A DNA stretch of 52,613 bases from Salaquimonas sp. (GCA_028289365.1 JANQQM010000117.1:1-52613); one strand, 5' to 3'; positions 41,561 through 52,045 are shown, counted from the stretch's first letter. The notes: generated by a model from the sequence alone, not told the origin. Translations and numbers: made by a program.

Positions 41561-42333
41561 TGCTGAAAGCTCGCGTCATACCCTGCCTGGACGTCAAGGA
41601 TGGCCGCGTCGTTAAGGGTGTTTCCTTTGTCGATCTGATTGACGCCGGTGACCCGGTGGAGGCGGCGAAAGCCTATGACGCCGCCGGCGCCGATGAATTG
41701 TGCTTCCTCGACATCACCGCGTCATCCGATAACCGGAATATTATCTTCGACGTCGTCTCTGAGACGGCGGACCATTGCTTCATGCCGCTTACCGTGGGCG
41801 GAGGGGTTCGTGAAATTGCCGATATAAGGAAATTGCTTCAAGCCGGCGCCGACAAGGTTTCGATTAATACCGCTGCGGTCAAACGCCCGGAATTTGTAGC
41901 AGAGGCCGCCGACAAGTTCGGTAATCAATGCATCGTCGTCGCGATTGACGCCAAGCGGGTCTCCGAGCCGGGCGAAGTGCCGAAATGGGAAATATTCACC
42001 CATGGCGGCCGCGAAAGAACCGGGATAGATGCAATCGAGTTCGCAACATTGGTCACCGATCTGGGCGCCGGTGAACTGCTTTTGACTTCGATGGATCAGG
42101 ATGGCCGCAAGACCGGCTATGACCTGGAATTGACCCGGGCGATCGCCGATGCCGTCCGTGTACCGGTAATCGCATCAGGTGGTGTCGGCACGCTGGACCA
42201 TTTGTGCGAGGGAATTCGCGACGGTCATGCGACCGCGGTCCTGGCTGCGTCAATCTTTCACTTCGGCACCTACACGATTGGCGAAGCCAAGCGGCATATG
42301 CACGAGGCCGGTATTCCGGTAAGATTGGACTGA
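41560..42333 (+). CDS. hisF: imidazole glycerol phosphate synthase, cyclase subunit
   Basis: The 257-residue TIM barrel closes the imidazole ring using ammonia channelled from HisH and releases [24 protein letters not shown] (catalytic Asp), [50 protein letters not shown] (second catalytic Asp) and [13 protein letters not shown] are characteristic. It overlaps hisA by one base; hisE follows after 70 bases. Confidence 0.97.
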   Translation: MLKARVIPCLDVKDGRVVKGVSFVDLIDAGDPVEAAKAYDAAGADELCFLDITASSDNRNIIFDVVSETADHCFMPLTVGGGVREIADIRKLLQAGADKVSINTAAVKRPEFVAEAADKFGNQCIVVAIDAKRVSEPGEVPKWEIFTHGGRERTGIDAIEFATLVTDLGAGELLLTSMDQDGRKTGYDLELTRAIADAVRVPVIASGGVGTLDHLCEGIRDGHATAVLAASIFHFGTYTIGEAKRHMHEAGIPVRLD

Positions 42334-42403
42334 CAGTTGATTGGGTTGGCCTGGGACGAAACTCTCTTGAAGGCCGTGACTACCTGGAGGGGCAGGAAAT
42401 AAA

Positions 42404-42721
42404 GTGGCATTTTCGCTTGCTGATTTGAATGAAATCATCCTCTCGCGTGCGGATGGCAGTGGAGAGGGTTCCTATACGGCCAGTCTTCTTAGCGCCGGCG
42501 TCGAAAAATGCGCCCGGAAGCTTGGCGAAGAAGCGGTCGAAGCGGTCATTGCCGCCGTTGGCGGTGAACGCGAAGAGCTCACAAAGGAAGCTGCGGATCT
42601 ACTCTATCACTTGCTGGTTGTACTGAAGGCATGCGATGTTCCGCTGCAATCGGTATTGAATGAGCTGGAATCCAGGACATCGCAGTCCGGATTAGCGGAA
42701 AAAGCATCCCGCCAGGGTTAG
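42404..42721 (+). CDS. hisE: phosphoribosyl-ATP pyrophosphatase
   Basis: The 105-residue all-helical MazG-like enzyme removes pyrophosphate from phosphoribosyl-ATP. [30 protein letters not shown] in order gives the metal-binding ExxE motif, followed by [17 protein letters not shown] with the ExxD. It is monofunctional (no HisI domain). The start is GTG at 42404, with AGGA about seven bases upstream. It sits 28 bases before coaA. Confidence 0.95.
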   Translation: MAFSLADLNEIILSRADGSGEGSYTASLLSAGVEKCARKLGEEAVEAVIAAVGGEREELTKEAADLLYHLLVVLKACDVPLQSVLNELESRTSQSGLAEKASRQG

Positions 42722-42749
42722 GGTACGGCGGACTTTAGGGGAGAAAAGA

Positions 42750-43745
42750 TTGGACAAGGCGGTAACAACCTCGCCGGACGAATTCTGGCAAACAGGCTTG
42801 TTGGCCGACGAGCAATTGTCGCCTTATCGCTTCTTTTCCGCCGCCAAATGGGCCGAGTTCCGCGCTGATACACCACTGACATTGACATTTGAGGAAGTGG
42901 AGCGCCTGCGTTCGTTGAACGATCCGGTTTCGCTGGAAGAGGTGCGCCGGATTTACCTATCAATGTCTAGGCTTCTATCGGCCCATGTCGAAGCATCCCA
43001 GAAACTCTTCAATCAGCGCCGCCGGTTCCTTAATGTTGTTGGCTCAAAGACACCGTTCATCATTGGCATTGCTGGTTCCGTTGCGGTCGGTAAATCAACA
43101 ACGGCACGTATCCTGAAGGAATTGTTGGCACGCTGGCCCTCAAGCCCCAAGGTCGATCTGATCACGACGGACGGATTTCTCCTGCCTAACAAGACTCTCG
43201 AGGAAAATGAGTTGATGGAGCGAAAGGGGTTCCCGGAAAGCTATGATGTTCCTGAAATCCTGAAGTTCCTCTCGGCAATCAAGGCCGGAATGGGCCAGGT
43301 CAACGCACCAATATATTCCCACCTGACCTATGACGTGCTGCCGGGGGAGTCGGTAACGATCGATCAGCCGGATATCCTGATTTTTGAGGGGCTCAACGTG
43401 CTTCAGTCACGCGAATTGCCCGCTGAGGCAAAGGCGGTTCCCTTTGTTTCTGACTATTTCGATTTCTCCATCTATATCGATGCACGCGAACCGGACATCG
43501 AGAAATGGTATGTCGAACGCTTCATGCGCTTGCGCGAGACAGCCTTCCGCAACGAGAAATCTTTCTTCCATCGCTATTCCAAGATCACCGAGGAAGAGGC
43601 TCTGGAGCGTGCCAGATATCTCTGGAGCCGGATCAATCTGGTCAATCTGCATCAAAACATATTGCCGACGCGCCCGCGCGCCGACCTGATCCTGCGAAAA
43701 GGGGAAGATCACCTGGTCGAGCACGTCGCCTTGAGAAAATTGTAG
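42750..43745 (+). CDS. coaA: pantothenate kinase, type I
   Basis: The 331-residue P-loop kinase phosphorylates pantothenate, the first step of coenzyme A synthesis, and is feedback-inhibited by Co[21 protein letters not shown] is the P-loop, followed by [40 protein letters not shown] and [12 protein letters not shown]. Start is TTG at 42750, with GGGGAGA six bases upstream; no in-frame ATG lies nearby. It ends six bases before the convergent alkB stop. Confidence 0.96.
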   Translation: MDKAVTTSPDEFWQTGLLADEQLSPYRFFSAAKWAEFRADTPLTLTFEEVERLRSLNDPVSLEEVRRIYLSMSRLLSAHVEASQKLFNQRRRFLNVVGSKTPFIIGIAGSVAVGKSTTARILKELLARWPSSPKVDLITTDGFLLPNKTLEENELMERKGFPESYDVPEILKFLSAIKAGMGQVNAPIYSHLTYDVLPGESVTIDQPDILIFEGLNVLQSRELPAEAKAVPFVSDYFDFSIYIDAREPDIEKWYVERFMRLRETAFRNEKSFFHRYSKITEEEALERARYLWSRINLVNLHQNILPTRPRADLILRKGEDHLVEHVALRKL

Positions 43746-43751
43746 CGCCAC

Positions 43752-44384
43752 TTATGGCGTGGTCACCCGCCGCAAGGTGAGATTGATTCGCCCGCCATTC
43801 TTCAAAAGCGGAGAAGTGTCCGGATATATCCGGTCTACCCCGTGAAAACAAAGCCTTCCCGGGCCCGACAAGATCACCGCATCGCCGCTGGCGAGTCGGA
43901 ACGAAGTCGTCCTTTCCTCTCGCCGGGTTCCGCCGACCCGGAACAGGCAGGTATCGCCAAGCGAGATCGAAACCACAGGCGCATCCAGATTTTCCTCGTC
44001 GCGATCCTGATGCAGGCCCATTTTCGAGTTTTCCTGATAGAAATTGATCAGGCAGGCTTCCGCCGGATGCTCAAACGAGGACAATTCGCGCCAAATTTCC
44101 TGCAATCGATCGGGCATTTCCGGCCAGGGTTTTCCGGTCACCGGATGGTGGGTTTGATATCGGTAGCCTCTTTCCCGATCGGTTACCCAGCCCAACTCAC
44201 CACAATTTGTCATCCGCACGCTCATCGGCTTACCGGACCGGGGCATGATCGGCTGATAAAGCGGTGCCTGGCCGACAACTGAACGAATCACGTCGACCAA
44301 CTGTTCCTGGTCTTGGCGATCCAGGTATCTGGGTATCCAATGAACCCCGTTGGGAAGCACCTGCATGTCTCTTGGTTCCGGCAT
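43752..44384 (-). CDS. alkB: AlkB-family DNA repair dioxygenase
   Basis: The 210-residue Fe(II)/2-oxoglutarate dioxygenase repairs alkylated bases by oxidative demethylation. GKPMSVRMTNCGELGW, CLINFYQENSKMGLHQDRDE with the HxD iron pair, VSISLGDTCLFRVGG, the second His in LCFHGVDRIYP and RINLTLRR (the 2-oxoglutarate Arg) are in family order. Start at the ATG 44382-44384. Divergent from dnaK. Confidence 0.94.
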   Translation of the reverse strand: MPEPRDMQVLPNGVHWIPRYLDRQDQEQLVDVIRSVVGQAPLYQPIMPRSGKPMSVRMTNCGELGWVTDRERGYRYQTHHPVTGKPWPEMPDRLQEIWRELSSFEHPAEACLINFYQENSKMGLHQDRDEENLDAPVVSISLGDTCLFRVGGTRREERTTSFRLASGDAVILSGPGRLCFHGVDRIYPDTSPLLKNGGRINLTLRRVTTP

Positions 44385-44473
44385 TTTTTCACCGATTTGG
44401 AGGCTAATTCATATGGATCAGGCATAAAAGGTGGCAAGAGGGGGATTCTATTGGCGATTCAGGCCTTCGAAAT

Positions 44474-44502
44474 CTTGCAGCAACCGGCCTGTCTCCTTAT
44501 AT
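44474..44502 (+). promoter_or_regulatory. sigma-32 (heat-shock) type promoter of dnaK
   Basis: CTTGCA (44474-44479), a 16-base spacer and CTTATAT (44496-44502) match the alphaproteobacterial RpoH consensus CTTGAC-N16/17-CYTATNT closely. It lies 105 bases upstream of the dnaK start and points at it. Confidence 0.78.
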
Positions 44503-44607
44503 ACGCGGCAACGCGATTGCTTCGGCGGCAATCGGACAATTTCCATCAGGAGCGGCCAACCGAATGCCTGCCAGGGTTCGGGCCGTTTGCTTAAAGGAGT
44601 AGATAGT

Positions 44608-46530
44608 ATGGCAAAAGTAATTGGTATCGACCTCGGAACCACAAATTCCTGTGTCGCCGTAATGGACGGCAAGGAGCCGAAGGTCATTGAAAATTCCGAA
44701 GGTGCCCGTACCACACCTTCAATGGTATCTTTTGGAGACGACGGCGAACGACTTGTTGGTCAACCGGCAAAGCGCCAGGCCGTCACCAATCCCGAAAACA
44801 CCTTGTTTGCAGTCAAGCGCCTGATTGGTCGCCGTTTCGATGACAAGACGGTCGCCAAGGACAAGGGCATGGTCTCCTACAAGATCATCAAGGCGGATAA
44901 TGGCGATGCATGGGTGGAGGCCGGTGGCGAAAAATTTTCGCCATCCCAGATTTCCGCAATGGTGCTTCAGAAAATGAAGGAAACTGCGGAAGCCTATCTC
45001 GGAGAAAAAGTCGAGCAGGCAGTTATCACGGTTCCGGCCTACTTTAATGACGCGCAGCGTCAGGCAACAAAAGACGCTGGCAAGATCGCCGGCATGGAAG
45101 TTCTGCGGATCATCAACGAACCGACAGCAGCAGCCCTGGCCTACGGTCTGGACAAGAATGATGGCAAGACCATTGCTGTCTACGACCTGGGTGGCGGAAC
45201 ATTCGATGTCTCCATTCTCGAAATTGGCGATGGTGTATTCGAAGTTAAATCCACCAATGGCGATACCTTCCTCGGCGGTGAGGATTTCGACATGCGCCTG
45301 GTCGATTACCTTGCCGATGAGTTCAAGAAGGAACAGGGTATCGATCTGAAGAAAGACAAGATGGCACTGCAACGGCTTAAGGAAGCTGCTGAAAAGGCCA
45401 AGATTGAACTTTCTTCCGCAACACAGACGGAAATCAACCTGCCCTTTATCACCGCAGATCAGTCCGGTCCGAAACACCTTACCCTCAAGCTTACCAGAGC
45501 GAAGTTCGAATCCCTGGTTGAGGATTTCATCAAGCGTACGATTGACCCGTGCCGCGCAGCCCTTAAGGATGCCGGTCTGAAACCGGGTGAGATCGACGAA
45601 GTGGTTCTGGTTGGCGGTATGACCCGCATGCCGAAGATCCAGCAGGTCGTGAAGGAATTCTTCGGCAAGGAACCCCACAAGGGTGTTAACCCCGACGAAG
45701 TCGTGGCAATGGGTGCTGCCATTCAGGCAGGTGTCCTGCAGGGCGATGTAAAAGACGTTCTCCTGCTTGACGTCACACCATTGTCGCTTGGTATCGAGAC
45801 CTTGGGCGGTGTGTTCACTCGCTTGATTGATCGCAACACCACCATCCCGACCAAGAAAAGCCAAGTCTTCTCGACAGCGGAAGACAATCAGTCTGCCGTG
45901 ACCATCCGCGTGTTCCAGGGTGAACGTGAAATGGCTGCCGACAACAAGATGCTCGGTCAGTTCGATCTGATGGGTATTCCGTCCGCACCGCGCGGTGTTC
46001 CCCAGATTGAGGTGACCTTCGACATCGATGCCAACGGCATTGTCAACGTTTCCGCCAAGGACAAGGGAACCGGCAAGGAACAACAGATCTCGATCAAGGC
46101 CTCTGGCGGTCTGTCCGATGACGATATCGAGCAGATGGTCAAGGATGCCGAAGCCAACGCAGAATCCGACAAAGAGAAGCGGGAAGCGGTCGAAGCGAGA
46201 AACCAGGCGGAATCGCTGGTCCACTCGGCTGAAAAATCGCTCGAGGAATATGGCGACAAGGTTTCGGAAGAAGACAAGAACGCCATCGAAAGCGCTGTTG
46301 CAGACCTGAAGGCCGCGCTTGAAGAAGACAATGCAGATGAAATCAAGGCAAAATCCGAAGCGCTGGGTGAAGCCTCGATGAAACTTGGCCAGGCCATCTA
46401 TGAAGCCAGCCAGGCAGAAGCTGCCGCAGCGGACGCTGCAGCAGATTCAGCTGCTGAAGAAAACGAAGACGTCGTCGATGCCGATTTTGAGGAAATCGAC
46501 GATGACGAAGACAAGAAAAAATCAGCCTGA
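44608..46530 (+). CDS. dnaK: molecular chaperone DnaK (Hsp70)
   Basis: The 640-residue protein has the ATPase domain ([60 protein letters not shown]) and the substrate-binding domain ([15 protein letters not shown]), followed by an Ala/Glu-rich helical lid ending in an acidic tail. It folds nascent and stressed proteins and keeps RpoH in check. AAAGGAGT lies before the ATG at 44608. A sigma-32-like promoter sits upstream and a hairpin separates it from dnaJ. Confidence 0.97.
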   Translation: MAKVIGIDLGTTNSCVAVMDGKEPKVIENSEGARTTPSMVSFGDDGERLVGQPAKRQAVTNPENTLFAVKRLIGRRFDDKTVAKDKGMVSYKIIKADNGDAWVEAGGEKFSPSQISAMVLQKMKETAEAYLGEKVEQAVITVPAYFNDAQRQATKDAGKIAGMEVLRIINEPTAAALAYGLDKNDGKTIAVYDLGGGTFDVSILEIGDGVFEVKSTNGDTFLGGEDFDMRLVDYLADEFKKEQGIDLKKDKMALQRLKEAAEKAKIELSSATQTEINLPFITADQSGPKHLTLKLTRAKFESLVEDFIKRTIDPCRAALKDAGLKPGEIDEVVLVGGMTRMPKIQQVVKEFFGKEPHKGVNPDEVVAMGAAIQAGVLQGDVKDVLLLDVTPLSLGIETLGGVFTRLIDRNTTIPTKKSQVFSTAEDNQSAVTIRVFQGEREMAADNKMLGQFDLMGIPSAPRGVPQIEVTFDIDANGIVNVSAKDKGTGKEQQISIKASGGLSDDDIEQMVKDAEANAESDKEKREAVEARNQAESLVHSAEKSLEEYGDKVSEEDKNAIESAVADLKAALEEDNADEIKAKSEALGEASMKLGQAIYEASQAEAAAADAAADSAAEENEDVVDADFEEIDDDEDKKKSA

Positions 46531-46556
46531 CGGACAGGTTGAGCATGTGTTGCAAG

Positions 46557-46600
46557 ACGCCCTGCAGGCAAACCTTGTTTTGCAGGGCGTTTTGTTGTTT
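46557..46600 (+). terminator. hairpin between dnaK and dnaJ, likely partial terminator
   Basis: ACGCCCTGCA / TGCAGGGCGT is a perfect 10-bp stem with a 14-base loop (46557-46590), followed by TTTGTTGTTT. It can end part of the transcription before dnaJ, giving more DnaK than DnaJ, or protect the dnaK transcript 3' end. Confidence 0.82.
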
Positions 46601-46628
46601 GGATCACCCGATAGCCGGGGCGCGGTGA

Positions 46629-47759
46629 ATGGCCAAGATTGACTATTACGAAATGCTGGGCGTTGCCAGAAGCGTTGGCGAGAAGGAACTGAAATCCGCC
46701 TATCGCAAAAAAGCGATGCAGTTCCATCCTGATCGCAATCCTGATGACAAGGAAGCCGAACGCAATTTCAAGGAAGTCAACGAAGCCTACGAGGTTCTGA
46801 AAGATCCTCAGAAACGCGCCGCCTATGATCAGTTTGGTCACGCTGCCTTCGAACAGGGCGAGGGAGGCTTCGGTGGTGGATTTGGCGCCGGTACCGGGGC
46901 GTTCTCCGATATTTTTGAAGACATCTTCGGCGAAATGATGGGCGGCCGCAGATCGCGATCCGGCGGTCGCGAACGCGGTACCGATCTTCGCTACAATATG
47001 GAGGTCTCGCTCGAGGAGGCCTTTACCGGGAAAACCGCTGAAATCTCTGTGCCTACTGCGGTTACCTGTGAAACATGCTCGGGTAGCGGTGCCAAGCCGG
47101 GTTCTTCACCGACCGTCTGTTCGACCTGTGGCGGCAATGGCCGTGTGAGAGCTGCGTCTGGATTTTTCTCCATCGAGCGAACCTGTCCGGCCTGTCAGGG
47201 CCGTGGCGAAGTGATAACCGATCCCTGCGAAGATTGTAATGGCCAGGGCCGTGTCACCCGCGAGCGCACGCTTTCCGTCAACATTCCCGCCGGCATCGAG
47301 GACGGTGTTAGGATCAGATTGGCCGGAGAAGGCGAAGCAGGTTCGCGAAACGGACCGGCAGGCGACTTGTACATCTTCCTCTCCGTTCGTCCGCATGAGT
47401 TTTTTCAGCGCGACGGCACGGACCTGTTTTGCCGGGTACCGATATCGATGACGACGGCGGCATTGGGCGGCGAGTTTGAAGTCAAGGCGCTGGACGGTAC
47501 AAAAACCCGCGTGAAAGTTCCGGAGGGCACGCAGACCGGCAAACAGTTCCGCCTGAAGGCGAAGGGAATGCCGGTCATGCGTTCGCATGGTTCCGGTGAT
47601 CTCTATATCCAGATCGTCACGGAAACCCCGCAGAACCTCAATCGCCGTCAACGTGAATTGCTTGAAGAGTTCGAACAGATATCCTCCGAAAAGAACAGCC
47701 CCGAATCTGCTGGTTTTTTCACACGGATGAAGAATTTTCTCGATGGACTTGCAGAATGA
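46629..47759 (+). CDS. dnaJ: chaperone DnaJ (Hsp40)
   Basis: The 376-residue co-chaperone stimulates DnaK's ATPase. It has a J domain with the HPD tripeptide (FHPDRNP, about residue 33), a Gly/Phe-rich region ([14 protein letters not shown]), four zinc-binding CxxCxGxG repeats ([32 protein letters not shown]) and the C-terminal substrate domain. It follows dnaK after a hairpin. Confidence 0.97.
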   Translation: MAKIDYYEMLGVARSVGEKELKSAYRKKAMQFHPDRNPDDKEAERNFKEVNEAYEVLKDPQKRAAYDQFGHAAFEQGEGGFGGGFGAGTGAFSDIFEDIFGEMMGGRRSRSGGRERGTDLRYNMEVSLEEAFTGKTAEISVPTAVTCETCSGSGAKPGSSPTVCSTCGGNGRVRAASGFFSIERTCPACQGRGEVITDPCEDCNGQGRVTRERTLSVNIPAGIEDGVRIRLAGEGEAGSRNGPAGDLYIFLSVRPHEFFQRDGTDLFCRVPISMTTAALGGEFEVKALDGTKTRVKVPEGTQTGKQFRLKAKGMPVMRSHGSGDLYIQIVTETPQNLNRRQRELLEEFEQISSEKNSPESAGFFTRMKNFLDGLAE

Positions 47760-47789
47760 GCCAATAACGTTTTTTACAAATCGGTATAT

Positions 47790-47824
47790 AAAACATTTAT
47801 GCCTTTGATAGCCGCAAATGTTTT
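47790..47824 (+). terminator. weak AT-rich hairpin after dnaJ
   Basis: AAAACATTT (47790-47798) and AAATGTTTT (47816-47824) form a 9-bp stem with a 17-base loop, followed by TTG. It may be a weak terminator after dnaJ, or an operator before pmtA. A 10-bp direct repeat, AATTTATTGC, follows at 47834-47843 and 47851-47860. Confidence 0.35.
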
Positions 47825-47873
47825 TGTAGAAATAATTTATTGCTGAAATAAATTTATTGCCGGAAGGATCATA

Positions 47874-48485
47874 ATGACTGAAGTTCTGGAAAATATTCGT
47901 GGCAAATTTGAACAGGATCTGCGGTTCTTACGGGGATGGATGCGCAGCCCCTCCGGCGTTGGCTCGGTAACGCCAACCGGCAGGGCGGTTGCCGGGACCA
48001 TGGCTTCCCTTATTCCAAATGACAGCAACCTTCCCGTACTGGAACTTGGCCCGGGCACGGGCGTCATCACCGAAGCGCTGCTTGAGCGCGGCATAAAGCC
48101 GGAAAAAATCGTCAGTATCGAATACAGCGAGGATTTCTATCGCTATCTCAAAAAGAAATTTCCCGGTGTGAATTTTCTCCATGGCGACGGGTTTAGTGCT
48201 GCCAGCCTGCTTTCCGATACGCCCTGGCGGCAATTTTGCGGTGTGATCGGTGCAATTCCCCTGTTGAACTTTCCCAGGAAAACCCGCGCCGACCTGATTG
48301 CCAATTGCCTGGATCTGGTCGAGCCGGGCGGCGCCTTTGTTCAGCTTTCCTATGGATTGCGTGCCCCAAGCCCGTCAGTTCCGGGAAAAATCAGCATTGA
48401 GGCGACCGATTGGATCGTCAAGAATGTTCCGCCAGCAAAGGTCTATGCATATCGATTGATCTCCAAACCTTGCCAGACAAGTTGA
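47874..48485 (+). CDS. pmtA: phosphatidylethanolamine N-methyltransferase, PmtA type
   Basis: The 203-residue SAM-dependent enzyme has the glycine motif LELGPGTGVITEALLERG, then IVSIEYSEDFYRYL, GAIPLLNFPRKTRADLI and an ending QLSYGLRAP. The whole pattern matches rhizobial PmtA, which makes phosphatidylcholine from phosphatidylethanolamine at the inner membrane. The position just after dnaJ is one I recall from rhizobia and supports the call; an rRNA or other small methyltransferase is the alternative. Confidence 0.82.
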   Translation: MTEVLENIRGKFEQDLRFLRGWMRSPSGVGSVTPTGRAVAGTMASLIPNDSNLPVLELGPGTGVITEALLERGIKPEKIVSIEYSEDFYRYLKKKFPGVNFLHGDGFSAASLLSDTPWRQFCGVIGAIPLLNFPRKTRADLIANCLDLVEPGGAFVQLSYGLRAPSPSVPGKISIEATDWIVKNVPPAKVYAYRLISKPCQTS

Positions 48486-48546
48486 CAGCTGTCGAAACAC
48501 AACTATTTCCGGTTGGGATATCCCTGTAATTGATCAGGACAAGGTG

Positions 48547-49134
48547 ATGCAAAGACCGAAAATATTGCTGTTTGCGGGCTCGATCCGCACGGGTTCACAC
48601 AATGAAAGATTTGCCGGTACGCTGACAAAGATACTCGCGCTCAAGGAAGCCGACGTCACGCGCATCTCGTTGCGCGACTATCCACTGCCCATCTATCATG
48701 GCGACGATGAAGCGGAAAATGGCCCACCGGAAAATGCGGTGAAACTGGCGCGTCTGTTTGATACGCATGATGCAGTCGTCATTGTCAGCCCGGAATATAA
48801 CGCCTCGTTCACGCCGCTGCTGAAAAACACCATTGATTGGGTCAGCCGTATCAAACAGGACGATAACGGTCCGTTGATCCCCTATCGCGGCAAGATATTT
48901 GCAATCGCCTCGGCTTCACCGGGAAAATTTGCCGGAATGCGGTCCCTGATCCATTTGCGGGCTACCCTTGTCAGCACCGGTGCCCTGGTTCTCAGCGAAC
49001 AGGTTTCGGTGGGAAATGCCGGCAGCGCATTTGACGAACAAGACGAATTATTGGACGAAAGAACTCGCAACATGGTTGATTCGTTTTGCGATCACATTAT
49101 TGAAAAGGCGCGGCTGCATTCTGTCGCAACTTGA
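48547..49134 (+). CDS. NADPH-dependent FMN reductase
   Basis: The 195-residue flavodoxin-like protein has the FMN phosphate loop FAGSIRTGSHNERF, then VVIVSPEYNASFTPLLKNTIDWVSR, and ASASPGKFAGMRSL. Members reduce FMN, quinones, chromate or azo compounds; the natural substrate is unknown. ATG at 48547 is preceded by GTG at 48544 in the same frame; AGGA lies upstream. It lies between pmtA and pyrF on the same strand. Confidence 0.88.
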   Translation: MQRPKILLFAGSIRTGSHNERFAGTLTKILALKEADVTRISLRDYPLPIYHGDDEAENGPPENAVKLARLFDTHDAVVIVSPEYNASFTPLLKNTIDWVSRIKQDDNGPLIPYRGKIFAIASASPGKFAGMRSLIHLRATLVSTGALVLSEQVSVGNAGSAFDEQDELLDERTRNMVDSFCDHIIEKARLHSVAT

Positions 49135-49188
49135 AGAACCGACTCGGTATTTCAGACGATTGCCGGAAAACCTGAACGAAGCCTGACA

Positions 49189-49896
49189 ATGAAAGACTAT
49201 CGCGACAGATTGATCATCGCGCTCGATGTCGATGGGGTTGAGCAGGCCCGCCAAATAATCCAGGCGTTGGGAGATAATATCTCCTTCTACAAGATTGGAT
49301 ATCAACTGGCGCTTGCCGGCGGATTGGATTTGGCCCGCGAACTGAAGTCGGACGGCAAATCGGTCTTTCTCGACATGAAAATGCTCGACATCGACAACAC
49401 GATTGAGAAAGGTGTTGCAAGTGCCACGGCCCTTGGCGTGGATATGTTAACCATTCACGCTTATCCCAAGGCGATGAAGGCTGCAGTTGAAGGCGCGTCC
49501 GGCTCCGATATTTGCCTGCTGGCGGTGACAGTGTTGACGTCGATGGATGACAGCGACCTTCAGGATGCAGGCTATGGACAGGACGCGGCATCTCTTGTGG
49601 CAAGGCGGGCGCAGCAGGCACGTGATGCCGGAATGGGCGGCATTGTCTGTTCGGCGCGTGAGGCTTCAGAAGTCCGGAAGACTGTCGGGCCGGATATGGC
49701 GGTTGTAACGCCGGGTATCCGCCCTGCGGGCGCCGATATCGGCGATCAGAAACGGATTGTCACCCCGGGCGTTGCAATTGAAGCCGGCGCTTCGCATCTT
49801 GTGGTTGGCCGGCCCGTTACTGCGGTCGAGGATCCTGTCTCTGCAGCACAATCGATTGGCGCGGAGATCGAGGCAGCGCTGGGCGATTCGGCCTGA
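49189..49896 (+). CDS. pyrF: orotidine 5'-phosphate decarboxylase
   Basis: The 235-residue TIM barrel catalyses the last step to [47 protein letters not shown] with the catalytic Lys and Asp residues of the DxKxxD motif, [32 protein letters not shown] and [17 protein letters not shown] are all in place. It begins 54 bases after the FMN reductase. Confidence 0.96.
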   Translation: MKDYRDRLIIALDVDGVEQARQIIQALGDNISFYKIGYQLALAGGLDLARELKSDGKSVFLDMKMLDIDNTIEKGVASATALGVDMLTIHAYPKAMKAAVEGASGSDICLLAVTVLTSMDDSDLQDAGYGQDAASLVARRAQQARDAGMGGIVCSAREASEVRKTVGPDMAVVTPGIRPAGADIGDQKRIVTPGVAIEAGASHLVVGRPVTAVEDPVSAAQSIGAEIEAALGDSA

Positions 49897-50048
49897 ATCG
49901 CTGCAATCATCACGAAAAAGATGATTTTGGTTCGCTTAGCCGGCCTTCGCAGTTGCAAAAATGCCAATTTCCGCAACAAAACACGGATTATCGATAAATT
50001 TCATACTACTTAAGGCTAATAATTAACGCCATTAGGACCTTGACGCTG

Positions 50049-50063
50049 TTGCTGCAGTGCGAA
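50049..50063. promoter_or_regulatory. TGC-rich element upstream of phaZ, possible PhaR site
   Basis: TTGCTGCAGTGCGAA contains the core palindrome CTGCAG and a repeated TGC spacing. PhaR, which regulates polyhydroxybutyrate genes, binds TGC-rich sites, so this element 65 bases before phaZ is a candidate. The match is loose. Confidence 0.25.
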
Positions 50064-50127
50064 ACATAATGGATAATGTTAAGGATACCAGAAGCTTGTC
50101 ACGGCTAGCAGGTCAGGATTCGAAAAT

Positions 50128-51411
50128 ATGCATTATAAATTTTACGAAATGTCACATGCAGCTCTTGCGCCCTGGCGTGCCGTGGCAGATGCAACCAGAC
50201 TTTTATATTCCCACCCGTTAAACCCGGTCAGTCATATGAGCGTGGGAAAGCACATTGCCGCTTCCGCAGAATTGTTCGAGCGGACAACCCGCCGGTATGG
50301 CAAGCCGGAATTCGGCATTACCGAGACCAGGGTCAATGGCGTGCCGGTCCCTGTCCACGAAAAGGTCGTCTGGAGCAGGCCATTCTGCAAATTGCTGCAT
50401 TTTGAGCGCAGCCTGCCGCGTTCCTCCCATGCAGGCCCCAAAATTCTCATCGTCGCACCGATGTCCGGCCACTATGCCACGCTTCTGCGCGGTACCGTTG
50501 ATACCATGACGCAATATGGCGATTGCTACATCACCGATTGGGTCGATGCCCGCATGGTTCCCGTGTCAGATGGCAGTTTCGACCTGGATGACTATATCGA
50601 CTATGTCATATCCATGTTGCATCATCTGGGCCCCAACACCCATGTTGTCGCGGTGTGCCAACCCTCGGTTCCAGTCCTTGCGGCTGTGGCGATCATGGAA
50701 AAAAATGGTGACCCATTTGCACCGGCATCAATGACGCTGATGGGCGGACCGATTGATACCCGTGAAAATCCGACTGCTGTCAATACAATGGCAAAACACA
50801 AGGAACTGGACTGGTTCCGCGACAATGTCGTCATGTCGGTTCCGTTCCCCCATCCCGGCTTCATGCGCGAAGTCTATCCCGGTTTTCTGCAGCTTTCCGG
50901 TTTCATGTCGATGAACCTCGACCGGCATATTGCGGCTCACCACAATTACTTCAACCATCTGGTTGAGGGAGACGGTGATTCCGCAGATAAGCACCGGGAG
51001 TTTTATGACGAATATCTCGCCGTGATGGATCTTGATGCTGATTTCTATCTTCAGACGGTCGATACGGTCTTCATCCGTCATGCCCTGCCAAATGGCGAAA
51101 TGATGCATCGTGAAGAGCGGGTTGATTGTACCAAGATAACCAATACGGCACTGCTGACTGTAGAAGGTGAAAACGACGATATTTCCGGGATCGGCCAGAC
51201 AAAGGCCGCCCACAAACTGTGCACCAATCTTCCCGAAGACAAGCGTGTCCACTTCATGCAACCCAAGGTTGGACATTACGGCGTGTTCAATGGCTCGAGA
51301 TTCAGGGCCGAAATCGCCCCGCGTATCGTTGATTTCATGATGACACACGACCACAATATGCGGCGTAAACAACTCTCGGTTGTGCCGACAGAACAAAAAA
51401 AAGCAAGCTAA
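50128..51411 (+). CDS. phaZ: intracellular polyhydroxyalkanoate depolymerase
   Basis: The 427-residue protein is full length for PhaZ. It begins MHYKFYEMSHAALAPWR, has ILIVAPMSGHYATLLRGTVDTM, the nucleophile Cys177 in HVVAVCQPSVPVLA, the Asp in TVEGENDDISGIGQ and the His in QPKVGHYGVFNGSRFR. It degrades stored polyhydroxybutyrate inside granules, giving 3-hydroxybutyrate. This suggests the organism stores carbon as PHB, although no synthase lies in the window. Alone, with a 231-base leader. Confidence 0.94.
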   Translation: MHYKFYEMSHAALAPWRAVADATRLLYSHPLNPVSHMSVGKHIAASAELFERTTRRYGKPEFGITETRVNGVPVPVHEKVVWSRPFCKLLHFERSLPRSSHAGPKILIVAPMSGHYATLLRGTVDTMTQYGDCYITDWVDARMVPVSDGSFDLDDYIDYVISMLHHLGPNTHVVAVCQPSVPVLAAVAIMEKNGDPFAPASMTLMGGPIDTRENPTAVNTMAKHKELDWFRDNVVMSVPFPHPGFMREVYPGFLQLSGFMSMNLDRHIAAHHNYFNHLVEGDGDSADKHREFYDEYLAVMDLDADFYLQTVDTVFIRHALPNGEMMHREERVDCTKITNTALLTVEGENDDISGIGQTKAAHKLCTNLPEDKRVHFMQPKVGHYGVFNGSRFRAEIAPRIVDFMMTHDHNMRRKQLSVVPTEQKKAS

Positions 51412-51531
51412 AACAATAAATTAACCATTTAACTTGCGAAAATTGCCCGATCTTTCTTGATTAAGGCAGCTTTGATCACCACCTCGAATATCAAGGTAAC
51501 AAACCTTGTCCAAAAAAGGGGTGAATGTCCA

Positions 51532-51984
51532 ATGACACAAACTGCGTTGATTCGTCCGGCCTGGACGCCTGCGACCATTGCCATGATGATTATCGGCTTC
51601 ATGATCTTCTGGCCGCTGGGTCTTGCAATGCTCGCCTACATATTGTGGGGAGACCGGCTTGGCGATTTCAAATCCGAAATGAACAAGGCGAGCGATCGCT
51701 TTGGATGCGGCTTTGGGAGAAGCAGAAGACATCGCCGTCACCATTTCCGGGAAAATACCGGTAATGTAGCCTTTGACGAATGGCGGGAAGCAGAGCTTTC
51801 AAGGCTCGAGGAAGAACGCCGTAAGCTGGATGAAATGCGTGCTGAATTCGACGAGCATCTGCGTGAATTGCGCCGCGCTCGTGACCAACAGGAATTCGAT
51901 GCGTTCATGGCGGCAAGAAAGCAGTCAAACGGCGGACCTGACGACAAAGACCGCGATCCACCTCGGACAGTACCGGAAATTTGA
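51532..51984 (+). CDS. DUF2852 membrane protein
   Basis: The 150-residue protein has an N-terminal helix ALIRPAWTPATIAMMIIGFMIFWPLGLAMLAYILWGDR in order, a Gly/Arg-rich joint (DRFGCGFGRSRRHRRHH), and a coiled-coil (EWREAELSRLEEERRKLDEMRAEFDEHLRELRRARDQQEFDAFM). I recognise the DUF2852 pattern; function is unknown. The ATG at 51532 is used; upstream ATGs extend the frame by 25 codons with no conserved sequence. An intrinsic terminator follows. Confidence 0.85.
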   Translation: MTQTALIRPAWTPATIAMMIIGFMIFWPLGLAMLAYILWGDRLGDFKSEMNKASDRFGCGFGRSRRHRRHHFRENTGNVAFDEWREAELSRLEEERRKLDEMRAEFDEHLRELRRARDQQEFDAFMAARKQSNGGPDDKDRDPPRTVPEI

Positions 51985-52009
51985 ATATCTGGTAAAGATG
52001 ACGAGCCGA

Positions 52010-52045
52010 AATAAAGGCGGGGCTTTCGGGCCCCGCTTTATTTTT
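52010..52045 (+). terminator. intrinsic terminator after the DUF2852 gene
   Basis: GCGGGGC / GCCCCGC (7 bp, loop TTTCGG) with flanking AATAAAG-TTTATTTTT forms a longer, T-tailed hairpin typical of rho-independent termination. The flanking A and T runs may allow it to work on both strands. Confidence 0.88.

Noticed and set aside
44719-46224. 501-codon open frame antisense to dnaK
   Set aside because: It mirrors dnaK codon structure (RNY pattern on the other strand) and shows no family motif; DnaK is certain.
49992-50010. TTAA-N9-TTAAC in the pyrF-phaZ gap as a CtrA box
   Set aside because: Spacing is 9, not 7; AT-rich by chance is likelier.
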